DNA from: Linyphia triangularis
Lineage: Eukaryota; Arthropoda; Arachnida; Araneae; Linyphiidae
Assembly: GCA_963978545.1 (NCBI GenBank)
Contig: OZ021727.1
Location: 14,396,743-14,460,742 of the forward strand
Reading direction: 5' to 3'
Length of the DNA: 64,000 nucleotides
Positions 22,291-38,093 of this stretch are shown piece by piece. Every line of letters starts with the position of its first letter. The stretch's first letter is position 1. A model generated the notes under the pieces. That model saw only the letters and a program-made list of their open reading frames with translations, was not told the origin of the DNA and did no database searches. Position numbers and translations under genes: made by a program.

Positions 22291-24569
22291 AGTGGTTCAA
22301 AAGTTGGTCCCAAAAAGTGCACGATCAAAATTTTTCGTTTTTAATTTTCCACATGTTATAGGAACGGAAAACTTCAAATTTCTTCATTTTAGAATTCTTC
22401 CAATTTTTTTAAACCCAGGGATATTAAAAAAAATCACCCGAGTTGATTTCCGGAGGCAAATCGTCACATATTTGCCACAAAAATAAGAAAAGGAAAGCAT
22501 TTGAGCCTATTTCCCAAATTGAAAATACACGGGGGGACGATGTTCAATGAATTATTGCTAAAAAAAGAAAATTTTCAATTTTTTTTTTCTGGAGAAATTG
22601 AAGCTAGTATATAGTAGAACCTCCATTTACAATTTTATAACACTAAAAAAATATTAATGTGTTCAAAAGTTGTCCCAAAAAGTGCACGATCAAAATTTTT
22701 CGTTTTTAATTTTCCACATGTTATAGGAACGGAAACCTTCAAATTTCTTCATTTTAGAATTCTTCCAATTTTTTTAAACCCAGGGATATTAAAAAAAATC
22801 ACCCGAGTTGATTTCCGGAGGCAAATCGTCACATATTCGCAACCAAAATAAGGAAAGGAAAGCATTTGAGCCTATTTCAAAAATTGAAAATACACGGAGG
22901 GACGATGTTCAATGAATTATTGTCCAAAAAGTAAAATTTTCACATTTTTTTTACTATGAAAAAATTGAAGCTAGTATATAGCAGAATTACCAATTCCAAT
23001 TTTATAACACTCAGAAAATATTAAGTGGTTCAAAAGTAGGTCTCAAAAAAGGCACGATTAAAATTTTTCGTCTTTAATTTTCCACATGTTAATCGTACGG
23101 AAAACTTCAAATGTCTTAATTTTTAAATTCTTTCAATTTTTTTAGACCCAGAGTTATTGAAAAATTCTCCCGAGTCGAATTCCGCAGTCAAATCGTCACA
23201 TATTCGCAACCAAATTTAAGTAAAGGAAAGAACTTGAGCCTATTTCCCAAATTGAAAATACACGGGGGGGGACGATGTTCAATGAATTATTGTTCAAAAA
23301 GTAAAATTTTCAAAATTTTTTCAGTGTAGAGAAATTGAAGCTAGTATATAGCAGAATCTTCAATTCCAATTTTATAATAATCAGAAAATATTAAGTGGTT
23401 CAAAAATTGGTTCCAAAAAGTGCATGACCAAACTTTTTCGTCTTTAATTTTCCACATGTTAATCGTACGGAAAACATCAAATTTCTTCATTTTAGAATTC
23501 TTCCAATTTTTTTAGACCCACAGATTATTGAAAAAATCACCCGAGTTGATTTCCTTAGGCAAATCGTCACATATTCGCAACAAAAATTAGAAAAGGAAAG
23601 CATTTGAGGCTATTTCCCAAATTGAAAATACACGGGGGGACAATGTTCAATGAATTATTGTTCCAAAAGGAAAATTTTCAAATTTTTTTTACTATGAAAA
23701 AATTGAAGCTAGTATATAGAAGAATCTCCAATTACAATTTTATAACACTCAGAAAATATTAAGTTGTTCAAAAGTTGGTCCCAAAAAGTTCACGATCAAA
23801 ATGTTTCTTATTCAATTTTCCACATGTTAATCGTACGGAAAACATCAAATTTCTTCATTTTAGAATTCTTCCAAATTTTTTAGACACAGGGTTATTGAAA
23901 AAATCACCCGAGTTGAATTCCAGAGTCAAATCGTCACATATTTGCCACCAAAATAAGAAAAGGAAAGCATTTGAGCCTATTTCCCAAATTGAAAATACAC
24001 GGGGGGACGATGTTCAATGAATTATTGTTGAAAAAGAAAAATTTTAAAATTATTTTTATTCTATAGAAATTGAAGCTAGTATGTAGTAGAATCTCCAATT
24101 ACAATTTTATAACACTGAAAAAATATTAATGTGTTCAAAAATTGGTCCCAAAAAGTGCACGATCAAAATTTTTCGTTTTTAATTTTCCACATGTTAATAG
24201 TACGGAAAACTTCAAATTTCTTCATTTTAGAATTCTTCCAATTTTTTTAGACCCAGGGTTATTAAAAAAATCACACGAGTTTATTTCCGGAGGCAAATCG
24301 TCACATATTCGCAACCGAAATAAGAAAAGAAAAGCATTTGTGCCTATTTCAAAAATTGAAAATATACGGGGGGACGATGTTCAATGAATTATTGTCCAAA
24401 AAGTAAAATTTTCACGTTTTTTTTACTATGAAAAAATTGAAGCTAGTATATAGCAGAATTACTAATTCCAATTTTATAACACTCAGAAAATATTAAGTGG
24501 TTCAAAAGTAGGTCCCAAAAAGTGCATGTTTAAAATTTTTCGTTTTTAATTTTCCACATGTTAATCGTA

Positions 24570-25235
24570 AAGAAAACTTCAGATGTCTTCATTTTCAAAT
24601 TCTTTCAATTTTTTTAGACCCAGGGTTATTGAAAAATTCTCCCGAGTCGAATTCCGAAGTCAAATCGTCACATATTCGCAAACAAATTTAAGAAAAGGAA
24701 TGAACTTGAGCCTATTTCCCCCATTGAAAATACACGGGGGGACCATGTTCAATGAATTATTGTTCAAAAATTAAAATTTTCAAAATTTTTTCAGTGTAGA
24801 GAAATTGAAGCTAGTATATAGAAGAATCTCCAATTCCAATTTTATAATACTCAGAAAATATTAAGTTGTTCAAAATTGGTCCCAAAAAGTGCACGATCAA
24901 AATGTTTCGTCTTTAATTTTCCACATGTTAATCTTACGGAAAACATCAAATTTCTTCATTTTAGAATTCTTCCAATTTTTTTAGACCCACAGATTATTGA
25001 AAAAATCACCCGAGTTGATTTCCGGATGCAAATCGTCACATATTCGCAACAAAAATTAGAAAAGTAAAGCATTTGAGCCTATTTCCCAAATTGAAAATAC
25101 ACGGGGGGACAATTTTCAATGAATTATTGTCCAAAAAGGAAAATTTTCAAATTTTTTTTACTATGAAAAAATTGAAGCTAGTATATAGAAGAATCTCCAA
25201 TTACAATTTTATAACACTCAAAAAATATTAAGTCG
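24570..25235 (+). repeat. 700-bp two-unit block, copy C of four
   Basis: Same paired variants, 2,940 bp (8 units) after copy B. The downstream unit differs, so the copied tract ends here. Confidence 0.78.
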
Positions 25236-26003
25236 TTCAAAAGTTGTCCCAAAAAGTGCACGATCAAAATTTTTCTTATTCAATTTTCCACATGTTAATC
25301 GTACGGAAAACATCAAATTTCTTCATTTTAGAATTCTTCCAAATTTTTTAGACACAGGGTTATTGAAAAAATCACCCGAGTTGAATTCCAGAGTCAAATC
25401 GTCACATATTTGCCACCAAAATAAGAAAAGGAAAGCATTTGAGCCTATTTCCCAAATTGAAAATACACGGGGGGACGATGTTCAATGAATTATTGTTGAA
25501 AAAGAAAAATTTTAAAATTATTTTTATTCTATAGAAATTGAAGCTAGTATATAGTAGAATCTCCAATTACAATTTTATAACACTGAAAAAATATTAATGT
25601 GTTCAAAAATTGGTCCCAAAAAGTGCACGATCAAAATTTTTCGTTTTTAATTTTCCACATGTTAATCGTACGGAAAACTTCAAATGTCTTAATTTTCGAA
25701 TTCTTTCAATTTTTTTAGACCCAGGGTTATTAAAAAAATCACCCGAGTTGAATTCCAGAGTCAAATCGTCACATATTCGCAACCAAATTTAAGAAAAGGA
25801 AAGAACTTGAGCCTATTTCCCCCATTGAAAATACATGGTGTAACCATGTTCAGTGAATTATTGTTCAAAAAGTAAAATTTTCAAAATTTTTTCAGTGTAG
25901 AGAAATTGAAGCTAGTATATAGAAGAATTACCAATTCCAATTTTATAACACTCAGAAAATATTAAGTGGTTCAAAAGTAGGTCTCAAAAAAGGCACGATC
26001 AAA

Positions 26004-26550
26004 ATTTTTCGTCTTTAATTTTCCACATGTTAATCGTACGGAAAACTTCAAATGTCTTCATTTTCAAATTCTTTCAATTTTTTTAGACCCAGGGTTATTG
26101 AAAAATTCTCCCGAGTCGAATTCCGAAGTCAAATCGTCACATATTCGCAACCAAATTTAAGAAAAGGAATGAACTTGAGCCTATTTCCCCCATTGAAAAT
26201 ACACGGGGGGACCATGTTCAATGAATTATTGTTCAAAAATTAAAATTTTCAAAATTTTTTCAGTGTAGAGAAATTGAAGCTAGTATATAGAAGAATCTCC
26301 AATTCCAATTTTATAATACTCAGAAAATATTAAGTTTTTCAAAATTGGTCCCAAAAAGTGCACGATCAAAATGTTTCGTCTTTAATATTCCACATGTTAA
26401 TCTTACGGAAAACATCAAATTTCTTCATTTTAGAATTCTTCCAATTTTTTTAGACCCACAGATTATTGAAAAAATCACCCGAGTTGATTTCCGGATGCAA
26501 ATCGTCACATATTCGCAACAAAAATTAGAAAAGTAAAGCATTTGAGCCTA
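26004..26550 (+). repeat. 700-bp two-unit block, copy D of four
   Basis: Same paired variants, 1,469 bp (4 units) after copy C. Small private changes such as TTAATATTCCAC mark it as an independent copy. Confidence 0.78.
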
Positions 26551-29500
26551 TTTCCAAAATTGAAAATACACGGGGGGACAATGTTCAATGAACTATTGTT
26601 CAAAAAGTAAAATTTTCAAAATTTTTTCATTGTGGAGAAATTGAAGCTAGTATATAGTAGAATCTCCAATTACAATTTTATAACACTCAGAAAATATTAA
26701 TAGGTTTAAAATTTGGTCCCAAAAAGTGCACGATCAAAATTTTTCGTCTTCAATTTTCCACATGTTAATCGTACGGAAAAAATCAAATTTCTTCATTTTA
26801 GAATTCTTCCAATTTTTTTAAACCCACAGATTAATGAAAAAATCACCCGAGTTGAATTCCAGAGTCAAATCGTCACATATTTGCCACAAAAATAAGAAAA
26901 GGAAAGCATTTGGGCCTATTTCCCAAATTGAAAATACACGGGCGACGATGTTCAATGAATTATTGTCCGAAATGTAAAATTTGCAAATTTTTTTTACTAT
27001 GAAAAAATTGAAAATAATATATAGCAGAATCTCCAATTCCAATTTTATAACACTCAAAAAATATTAAGTTGTTCAAAATTGGTCCCAAAAAGTGCACGAT
27101 CAAAATGTTTCGTCTTTAATATTCCACATGTTAATCGTACGGAAAACTTCAAATTTCTTCATTTTAGAATTCTTCCAATTTTTTTAGACACAAGGTTATT
27201 GAAAAATTCTCCCGAGTCGAATTCCGCATTCAAATCGTCGCATATTCGCAACCAAATTTAAGAAAAGGAAAGAACTTGAGCCTATTTCCCCCATTGAAAA
27301 TACACGGTGGGACCATGTTCAATGAATTATTGTTCAAAAAGTAAAATTTTCAAAATTTTTTAAGTGTAGAGAAATTGAAGCTAGTATATAGCAGAATCTT
27401 CAATTCCAATTTTATAACACTCAAAAAATATTAAGTGGTTCAGGAGTTGGTCCCAAAAAGTTCACGATCAAAATTTTTCGTCTTTAATTTTCCACATGTT
27501 AATCGTACGGAAAACTTCAAAATTCTTCATTTTCGAATTCTTTCAATTTTTTTAGACCCAGGGTTATTGAAAAATTCCCCCGAGTCGAATTCCGCAGTCA
27601 AATCGTCACATATTCGCAACCAAAATAAGAAAAGGAAAGCATTTGAGCCTATTTCAAAAATTGAAAATACACGGATGACGATGTTCAATGAATTATTGTC
27701 CAAAAAGGAAAATTTTCAAATTTTTTTTACTATGAAAAAATTGAAGCTAGTATATAGAAGAATCTCCAATTCCAATTTTATAACACTCAAAAAATATTAA
27801 GTGGTTCAAAAGTTGGTCCCAAAAAGTTCACGATCAAAATTTTTCGTTTTTAATTTTCCACATGTTAATAGTACGGAAAACTTCAAATTTCTTCATTTTA
27901 GAATTCTTCCAATTTTTTTAGACCCAGGGTTATTAAAAAAATCACACGAGTTTATTTCCGGAGGCAAATCGTCACATATTCGCAACAAAAATAAGAAAAG
28001 GAAAGCATTTGGGCCTATTTCCCAAATTGAAAATACACGGGGGGACGATGTTCAATAAATTATTGTTAAAAAAGGAAAATTTTCAAATTTTTTTTATTCT
28101 ATAGAAATTGAAGCTAGTATGTAGTAGAATCTCCAATTACAATTTTATAACGCTCAGAATATATTAATAGGTTCAAAAGTTGTCCCAAAAAGTGCACGAT
28201 CAAAATTTTTTGTCTTTAATTTTTCCACATGTTAATCATACGGTAAACTTCAAATTTCTTCATTTTAGAATTCTTCCAAATTTTTTAGACACAGGTTTAT
28301 TGAAAAAGTCATCCGAGTTGATTTCCGAAGGCAAATCGTCACATATTCGCAACAAAAATAAGAAAAGGAAAGCATTTGAGCCTATATCCCCCATTGAAAA
28401 TACACGGGGGGACAATGTTCAATGAATTATTGTTCAAAAAGTAAAATTCTCAAAATTTTTTCATTGTGGAGAAGTTGAAGCTGGTATATAGTAGAATCTC
28501 CAATTACAATTTTATAACACTCAGAAAATATTAAGTGGTTCAAAAATTGGTCCCAAAAAGTGCACGAACAAAATGTTTCGTCTTTAATTTTTCACATGTT
28601 AATCGTACGGAAAACTTCAAATTTCTTCATTTTAGAATTCTTCCAATTTTTTTAGACACAAGGTTATTGAAAAATTCTCCCGAGTCGAATTCCGCATTCA
28701 AATCGTCGCATATTCGCAACCAAATTTAAGAAAAGGAAAGAACTTGAGCCTATTTCCCCCATTGAAAATACACGGTGGGACCATGTTCAATGAATTATTG
28801 TTCAAAAAGTAAAATTTTCAAAATTTTTTAAGTGTAGAGAAATTGAAGCTAGTATATAGTAGAATCTCCAATTCCAATTTTATAACACTCAAAAAATATT
28901 AAGTGGTTCAGGAGTTGGTCCCAAAAAGTTCACGATCAAAATTTTTCGTCTTTAATTTTCCACATGTTAATCGTACGGAAAACTTCAAAATTCTTCATTT
29001 TCGAATTCTTTCAATTTTTTTAGACCCAGGGTTATTGAAAAATTCCCCCGAGTCGAATTCCGCAGTCAAATCGTCACATATTCGCAACCAAAATAGGAAA
29101 AGGAAAGCATTTGTGCCTATTTCAAAAATTGAAAATACACGGGGGAACGATGTTCCATGAATTATTGTCCAAAAAGTAAAATTTTCAAAATTTTTTTATT
29201 CTGGAGAAATTGAAGCTAGTATATACTAGAATCTCCAATTACAATTTTATAACACTCAGAAAATATTAAGTGATTCAAAAGTTGGTCCCAAAAAGTGCAT
29301 GATCAAAATTTTTCGTCTTTAATTTTCCACATGTTAATCGTACGGAAAACATAAAATTTCTTCATTTTAGAATTCTTCCAAATTTTTTAGACACAGGGTT
29401 ATTGAAAAAATCATCCGAGTTGAATTCCAGAGTCAAATCGTCACATATTTGCCACAAAAATAAGAAAAGGAGAGCATTTGAGCCTATTTCCCAAATTGAA

Positions 29501-30360
29501 AATACACGGGGAGGACGATGTTCAATGAATTATTGCTAAAAAAAGAAAATTTTCAATTTTTTTTTTCTGGAGAAATTGAAGCTAGTATATAGTAGAACCT
29601 CCATTTACAATTTTATAACACTAAAAAAATATTAATGTGTTCAAAAGTTGTCCCAAAAAGTGCACGATCAAAATTTTTCGTTTTTAATTTTCCACATGTT
29701 ATAGGAACGGAAAACTTCAAATTTCTTCATTTTAGAATTCTTCCAATTTTTTTAAACCCAGGGATATTAAAAAAAATCACCCGAGTTGATTTCCGGAGGC
29801 AAATCGTCACATATTCGCAACCAAAATAAGGAAAGGAAAGCATTTGAGCCTATTTCCCAAATTGAAAATACACGGAGGGACGATGTTCAATGAATTATTG
29901 TCCAAAAAGTAAAATTTTCACATTTTTTTTACTATGAAAAAATTGAAGCTAGTATATAGCAGAATTACCAATTCCAATTTTATAACACTCAGAAAATATT
30001 AAGTGGTTCAAAAGTAGGTCTCAAAAAAGGCACGATTAAAATTTTTCGTCTTTAATTTTCCACATGTTAATCGTACGGAAAACTTCAAATGTCTTAATTT
30101 TCAAATTCTTTCAATTTTTTTTAGACCCAGAGTTATTGAAAAATTCTCCCGAGTCGAATTCCGCAGTCAAATTGTCGCATATTCGCAACCAAATTTAAGA
30201 AAAGGAAAGAACTTGAGCCTATTTCCCAAATTGAAAATACACGGGGGGGGACGATGTTCAATGAATTATTGTTCAAAAAGGAAAATTTTCAAATTTTTTT
30301 TACTATGAAAAAATTGAAGCTAGTATATAAAAGAATCTCTAATTACAATTTTATAACACT

Positions 30361-32240
30361 CAGAAAATATTAAGTGGTTCAAAAATTGGTCCCAAAAAGT
30401 GCACGATCAAAATGTTTCGTCTTTAATTTTTCCAAATGTTAATCCTACGGAAAACTTCAAAATTCTTCATTTTCGAATTCTTTCAATTTTTTTAGACCCA
30501 GGGTTAATGAAAAATTCCCCCGAGTCGAATTCCGCAGTCAAATCGTCACATATTCGCAACCAAAATAAGAAAAGGAAAGCATTTGGGCCTATTTCAAAAA
30601 TTGAAAATACACGGGGGGACGATGTTCAATGAATTTTTGTCCGAAATGTAAAATTTTCAAATTTTTTTCAGTGTAGACAAATTGAAGCTAGTATATAGAA
30701 GAATCTCCAATTACAATTTTATAACACTGAAAAAATATTAATGTGTTCAAAAGTTGTCCCAAAAAGTGCACGACCAAAATTTTTCGTCTTTAATTTTCCA
30801 CATGTTAATCGTACGGAAAACTTCAAAATTCTTCATTTTCGAATTCTTTCAATTTTTTTAGACCCAGGGTTATTGAAAAATTCCCCCGAGTCGAATTCCG
30901 CAGTCAAATCGTCACATATTCGCAACCAAAATAAGAAAAGGAAAGCATTTGAGCCTATTTCAAAAATTGAAAATACACGGATGTCGATGTTCAATGAATT
31001 ATTGTCCAAAAAGGAAAATTTTCAAATTTTTTTTACTATGAAAAAATTGAAGCTAGTATATAGAAGAATCTCCAATTCCAATATTATAACACTCAGAATA
31101 TATTAATAGGTTCAAAATTTGGTCCCAAAAAGTGCACGATCAAAATGTTTCGTCTTTAATTTTTCCAAATGTTAATCCTACGGAAAACTTCAAAATTCTT
31201 CATTTTAGAATTCTTCCAATTTTTTTAAACCCAGGGATATTAAAAAAAATCACCCGAGTTGATTTCCGGAGGCAAATCGTCACATATTCGCAACAAAAAT
31301 AAGAAAAGGAAAGCATTTGAGATTATATCCCCCATTTAAAATACACGGGGGGACAATGTTCAATGAATTATTGTTCAAAAAGTAAAATTTTCAAAATTTT
31401 TTCATTGCGGAGAAATTGAAGCTAGTATATAGTAGAATCTCGAATTACAATTTTATAACACTCAGAATATATTAATAGGTTCAAAATTTGGTCCCAAAAA
31501 GTGCACGATCAAAATTTTTTGTCTTCAATTTTCCACATGTTAATCGTACGGAAAACATCAAATTTCTTCATTTTAGAATTCTTCCAATTTTTCTAGACCC
31601 ACAGATTATTGAAAAAATCACCCGAGTTGATTTCCGGAGGCAAATCGTCACATATTCGCAACCAAAATAAGAAAAGAAAAGCATTTGTGCCTATTTCAAA
31701 AATTGAAAATATACGGGGGAAGATGTTCAATGAATTATTGTCCAAAAAGTAAAATTTTCACGTTTTTTTTTACTATGAAAAAATTGAAGCTAGTATATAG
31801 CAGAATTACCAATTCCAATTTTATAACACTCAGAAAATATTAAGTGGTTCAAAAATTGGTCCCAAAAAGTGCACGATCAAAATGTTTCGTCTTTAATTTT
31901 TCCAAATGTTAATCCTACGGAAAACTTCAAAATTCTTCATTTTCGAATTCTTTCAATTTTTTTAGACCCAGGGTTATTGAAATATTCCCCCGAGTCGAAT
32001 TCCGCAGTCAAATCGTCACATATTCGCAACCAAAATAAGAAAAGGAAAGCATTTGGGCCTATTTCCCAAATTGAAAATACACGGGGGGACGATGTTCATT
32101 GAATTTTTGTCCGAAATGTAAAATTTTCAAATTTTTTTCAGTGTAGACAAATTGAAGCTAGTATATAGAAGAATCTCCAATTACAATTTTATAACACTGA
32201 AAAAATATTAATGTGTTCAAAAGTTGTCCCAAAAAGTGCA
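30361..32240 (+). repeat. Four-unit higher-order repeat, two tandem copies
   Basis: The run with TCCAAATGTTAATCCTACGG followed by TTTCAGTGTAGACAAATTG occurs at about 30361-30770 and again at 31831-32240. The offset is 1,470 bp, or four units. Confidence 0.7.
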
Positions 32241-35200
32241 CGATCAAAATTTTTCGTTTCTAATTTTCCACATGTTAATAGTACGGAAAACTTCAAATTT
32301 CTTCATTTTAGAATTCTTCCAATTTTTTTAGACCTAGTGTTATTGAAAAAATCACCCGAGTCGAATTCCGGAATCAAATCGTCACATATTCGCAACCAAA
32401 AATAAGAAAAGGAAAGCATTTGAACATATTTCCCCACTTGAAAATACTCTGGACGATATTCAATGAATTATTGTTGAAAAAGTTAGATTTTCAAAATTTT
32501 TTCATTGTGGAGAAATTGAAGCTAGTATATAGTAGAATCTCCAATTACAATTTTATATCACTGAAAAAATATTAATGTGTTCAAAAATTGGTCCCAAAAA
32601 GTGCACGATCAAAATTTTTCGTCTTTAATTTTTCCACATGTTAATCGTACGGAAAACTTCAAATGTCTTCATTTTCGAATTCTTTCAATTTTTTTAGACC
32701 CAGAGTTATTGAAAAATTCTCCCGAGTCGAATTCCGGAGTCAAATCATCACATATTCGCAACCAAATTTAAGAAAAGGAAAGAACTTGAGCCTATTTCCC
32801 CCCTTGAAAATACTCGGTGGGACCATGTTCAGTGAATTATTGTTCAAAAAGTAAAATTTTCAAAATTTTTTCAGTGTAGAGAAATTGAAGATAGTATATA
32901 GTAGAATCTCGAATTACAATTTTATAACACTCAGAATATATTAATATGTTCAAAATTTGGTCCCAAAAAGTGCACGATCAAAATTTTTCGTCTTCAATTT
33001 TCCACATGTTAATCGTACGGAAAACATCAAATTTCTTCATTTTAGAATTCTTCCAATTTTTTTAGACCCACAGATTTTTGAAAAAATCACCCGAGTTGAT
33101 TTCCGGAGGCAAATCGTCACATATTCGCAACCAAAATAAGAAAAGAAAAGCATTTGTGCCTATTTCAAAAATTGAAAATATACGGGGGGAAGATGTTCAA
33201 TGAATTATTTTTCAAAAAGGAAAATTTTCAAATTTTTTTTACTATGAGAAAATTGAAGCTAGTATATAGAAGAATCTCCAATTCCAATTTTATAACACTC
33301 AAAAAATATTAAGTGGTTCAAAAGTTGGTCCCAAAAAGTGCATGATCAAAATTTTTCGTCTTTAATTTTCCACATGTTAATCGTACGGAAAACTTCAAAT
33401 TTCTTCATTTTAGAATTCTTCCAAATTTTTTAGACACAGGGTTATTGAAAAAATCATCCGAGTTGAATTCCAGAGTCAAATCGTCACATATTTGCCACAA
33501 AAATAAGAAAAGGAGAGCATTTGAGCCTATTTCCCAAAATGAAAATACACGGGGGGACGATGTTCAATGAATTATTGTTAAAAAAGGAAAATTTTCAAAA
33601 TTTTTTTATTCTGGAGAAATTGAAGCTAGTATATGGTAGAATCTCCAATTACAATTTTATAACACTCAGAAAATATTAATGTGTTCAAAAGTTGTCCCAA
33701 AAAGTGCACGACCAAAATTTTTCGTCTTTAATTTTCCACATGTTAATCGTACGGAAAACTTCAAATTTCTTCATTTTAGAATTCTTCCAATTTTTTTAAA
33801 CCCAGGGTTATTAAAAAAAATCACCCGAGTTGATTTCCGGAGGCAAATCGTCACATATTCGCAACCAAAATAAGGAAAGGAAAGCATTTGAGCCTATTTC
33901 AAAAATTGAAAATACACGGAGGGACGAAGTTCAATGAATTATTGTCCAAAAAGTAAAATTTTCACATTTTTTTTACTATGAAAAAATTGAAGCTAGTATA
34001 TAGCAGAATTACCAATTCCAATTTTATAACACTCAGAAAATATTAAGTGGTTCAAAAGTAGGTCTCAAAAAAGGCACGATTAAAATGTTTCGTCTTAAAT
34101 TTTCCACATGTTAATCGTACGGAAAACTTCAAATTTCTTCATTTTAGAATTCTTCCAAATTTTTTAGACACAGGGTTATTGAAAAAATCACCCGAGTTGA
34201 TTTCCGATGGCAAATCGTCACATATTCGCAACAAAACTTAGAAAAGGAAAGCATTGGAGGCTATTTCCCAAATTGAAAATACACGGGGGGACAATGTTCA
34301 ATGAATTATTGTTCCAAAAGGAAAATTTTCAAATTTTTTTTACTATGAAAAAATTGAAAATAGTATATAGCAGAATCTCCAATTCCAATTTTATAACACT
34401 CAGAAAATAGTAAGTGGTTCGAAAGTTGGTCCCAAAAAGTGCACGACCAAAATTTTTCGTCTTTAATTTTCCACATGTTAATCGTACGGAAAACTTCTAA
34501 TTTCTTCATTTTAGAATTCTTCCAATTTTTTTAGACCCAGGGTTATTGAAAATTTCCCCCGAGTCGAATTCCGCAGTCAAATCGTCACATATTCGTAACC
34601 AAAATAGGAAAAGGAAAGCATTTGTGCCTATTTCCCCCATTGAAAATACACGGTGGGACCATGTTCAAAAAATTATTGTTCAAAAAGTAAAATTTTCAAA
34701 ATTTTTTCAGTGTAGAGAAATTGAAGCTAGTATATAGAAGAATCTCCAATTACAATTTTATAACACTCAGAAAATATTAAGTGGTTCAAAATTGGTCCCA
34801 AAAAGTGCACGATCAAAATGTTTCGTCTTTAATTTTTCCACATGTTAATCATACGGAAAACTTCAAATTTCTTCATTTTAGAATTCTTCCAAATTTTTTA
34901 GACACAGGGTTATTGAAAAAATCACCCGAGTTGATTTCCGATGGCAAATCGTCACATATTCGCAACAAAAATAAGAAAAGGAAAGCATTTGAGCCTATTT
35001 CAAAAATTGAAAATACACGGGGGGACGATGTTCAATGAATTATTGTCCAAAAAGTAAAATTTTCACATTTTTTTTACTATGAAAAAATTGAAGCTAGTAT
35101 AAAGCAGAATCTCCAATTCCAATTTTATAACACTCAAAAAATATTAATGTGTTCAAAAGTTGTCCCAAAAAGTGCACGATCAAAATTTTTCGTACTTAAT

Positions 35201-38093
35201 TTTAAACATGTTAATCGTACGGAAAACTTCAAATTTCTTCATTTTAGAATTCTTCCAATTTATTTAGACCCACAGATTATTGAAAAAATCACCCGAGTTG
35301 AATTCCAGAGTCAAATCGTCAAATATTTGCCACCAAAATAAGAAAAGGAAAGCATTTGAGCCTATTTCCCAAATTGAAAATACACGGGGGGACGATGTTC
35401 AATGAATTATTGTTCAAAAAGTAAAATTTTCAAAATTTTTTTATTCTGGAGAAATTGAAGCTAGTATATAGTAGAATCTCCAATTACAATTTTATAACAC
35501 TCAGAAAATATTAATAGGTTTAAAATTTGGTCCCAAAAAGTGCACGATCAAAATTTTTCGTCTTCAATTTTCCACATGTTAATCGTACGGAAAACATCAA
35601 ATTTCTTCATTTTAGAATTCTTCCAATTTTTTTAGACCCACAGATTATTGAAAAAATCACCCGAGTTGAATTCCAGAGTCAAATCGTCAAATATTTGCCA
35701 CCAAAATAAGAAAAGGAAAGCATTTGAGCCTATTTCCCAAATTGTAAATACACGGGGGGACGATGTTCAATGAATTATTGTTCAAAAAGTAAAATTTTCA
35801 AAATTTTTTTATTCTGGAGAAATTGAAGCTAGTATATGGTAGAATCTCCAATTACAATTCTATAACACTCAGAAAATATTAATGTGTTCAAAAGTTGTCC
35901 CAAAAAGTGCACGATCAAAATTTTTCGTTTTTAATTTTCCACATGGTAATCGTACGGAAAACTTCAAATTTCTTCATTTTAGAATTTAATCCAATTTTTT
36001 TAGACCCGGGTAATTAAAAAAATCACCCGAGTTGATTTCCGGAGGCAAATCGTCACATATTCGCAACAAAAATGAGAAAAGGAAAGCATTTGAGCCTATT
36101 TCCCAAATTGAAAATACACGGGGGGACGATGTTCAATGAATTATTGTCCGAAATGTAATATTTTCAAATTTTTTTTACTATGAAAAAATTGAAAATAGTA
36201 TATAGCAGAATCTCCAATTCCAATTTTATAACACTCAGAAAATATTAAGTGGTTCGAAAGTTGGTCCCAAAAAGTGCACGACCAAAATTTTTCGTCTTTA
36301 ATTTTCCACATGTTAATCGTACGGAAAACTTCAAATTTCTTCATTTTAGAATTCTTCCAATTTTTTTAGACCCAGGGTTATTGAAAAATTCCTCCGAGTC
36401 GAATTCCGCAGTTAAATCGTCACATATTCGCAACCAAAATAGGAAAAGGAAAGCATTTATGCCTATTTCAAAAATTGAAAATACACGGGGGGACGATGTT
36501 CAATGAATTATTGTCCAAAAAGTAAAATTTTCACATTTTTTTTACTATGAAAAAATTGAAGCTAGTATATAGCAGAATCTCCAATTCCAATTTTATAACA
36601 CTCAGAAAATATTAAGTGGTTCGAAAGTTGGTCCCAAAAAGTGCACGACCAAAATTTTTCGTCTTTAATTTTCCACATGTTAATCGTACGGAAAACTTCA
36701 AATTTCTTCATTTTAGAATTCTTCCAATTTTTTTAGACACAGGGTTATTGAAAAATTCTCCCGAGTCGAATTCCGCAGTCAAATCGTCACATATTCGCAA
36801 CCAAATTTAAGAAAATTAAAGAACTTGAGCCTATTTCCCCCATTGAAAATACACGGTGGGACAATGTTCAATGAATTATTGTTCAAAAAGTAAAATTTTC
36901 AAAATTTTTTCAGTGTAGAGAAATTGAAGCTAGTATATAGCAGAATCTTCAATTCCAATTTTATAACACTCAAAAAATATTAATGTGTTCATAAGTTGTC
37001 CCAAAAAGTGCACGATCAAAATTTTTCGTACTTAATTTTAAACATGTTAATCGTACGGAAAACTTCAAATTTCTTCATTTTAGAATTCTTCCAAATTTTT
37101 TAGACACAGGGTTATTGAAAAAATCATCAGAGTTGAATTCCAGAGTCAAATCTTCACATATTTGCCACAAAAATAAGAAAAGGAAAGCATTTGAGCCTAT
37201 TTCCCAAATTGAAAATACACGGGGGGACGATGTTCAATGAATTATTGTTAAAAAAGGAAAATTTTCAAAATTTTTTATTCTGGAGAAATTGAAGCTAGTA
37301 TGGTAGAATCTCCAATTACAATTTTATAACACTCAGAAAATATTAATGTGTTCAAAAGTTTTCCCAAAAAGTGCACGACCAAAATTTTTCGTCTTTAATT
37401 TTCCACATGTTAATCGTACGGAAAACTTCAAATTTCTTCATTTTAGAATTCTTCCAAATTTTTTAGACACAGGGTTATTGAAAAAATCACCCGAGTTGAT
37501 TTCCGAAGGCAAATCGTCACATATTCGCAACAAAAATAAGAAAATTAAAGCATTTGAGCCTATTTCAAAAATTGAAAATACACGGGGGGACGATGTTCAA
37601 TGAATTATTGTCCAAAAAGTAAAATTTTCCCTTTTTTTTTACTATGAAAAAATTGAAGCTAGTATATAGCAGAATTACCAATTCCAATTTTATAACACTC
37701 AGAAAATATTAAGTGGTTCAAAAATTGGTCCCAAAAAGTGCACGATCAAAATGTTTCGTCTTTAATTTTCCACATGTTAATAGTACGGAAAACTTCAAAT
37801 TTCTTCATTTTAGAATTCTTCCAAATGTTTTAGACACAGGGTTATTGAAAAAATCACCCGAGTTGATTTCCGGAGGCAAATCGTCACATATTCGCAACCA
37901 AAATAAGAAAAGGAAAGCATTTGAGCCTATTTCAAAAATTGAAAATACACGGGGGGACGATGTTCAATGAATTATTGTCCAAAAAGTAAAATTTTCAAAA
38001 TTTTTTTATTCTGGAGAAATTGAAGCTAGTATATGGTAGAATCTCCAATTACAATTTTATAACACTAAGAAAATATTAATGTGTTCAAAAGTT

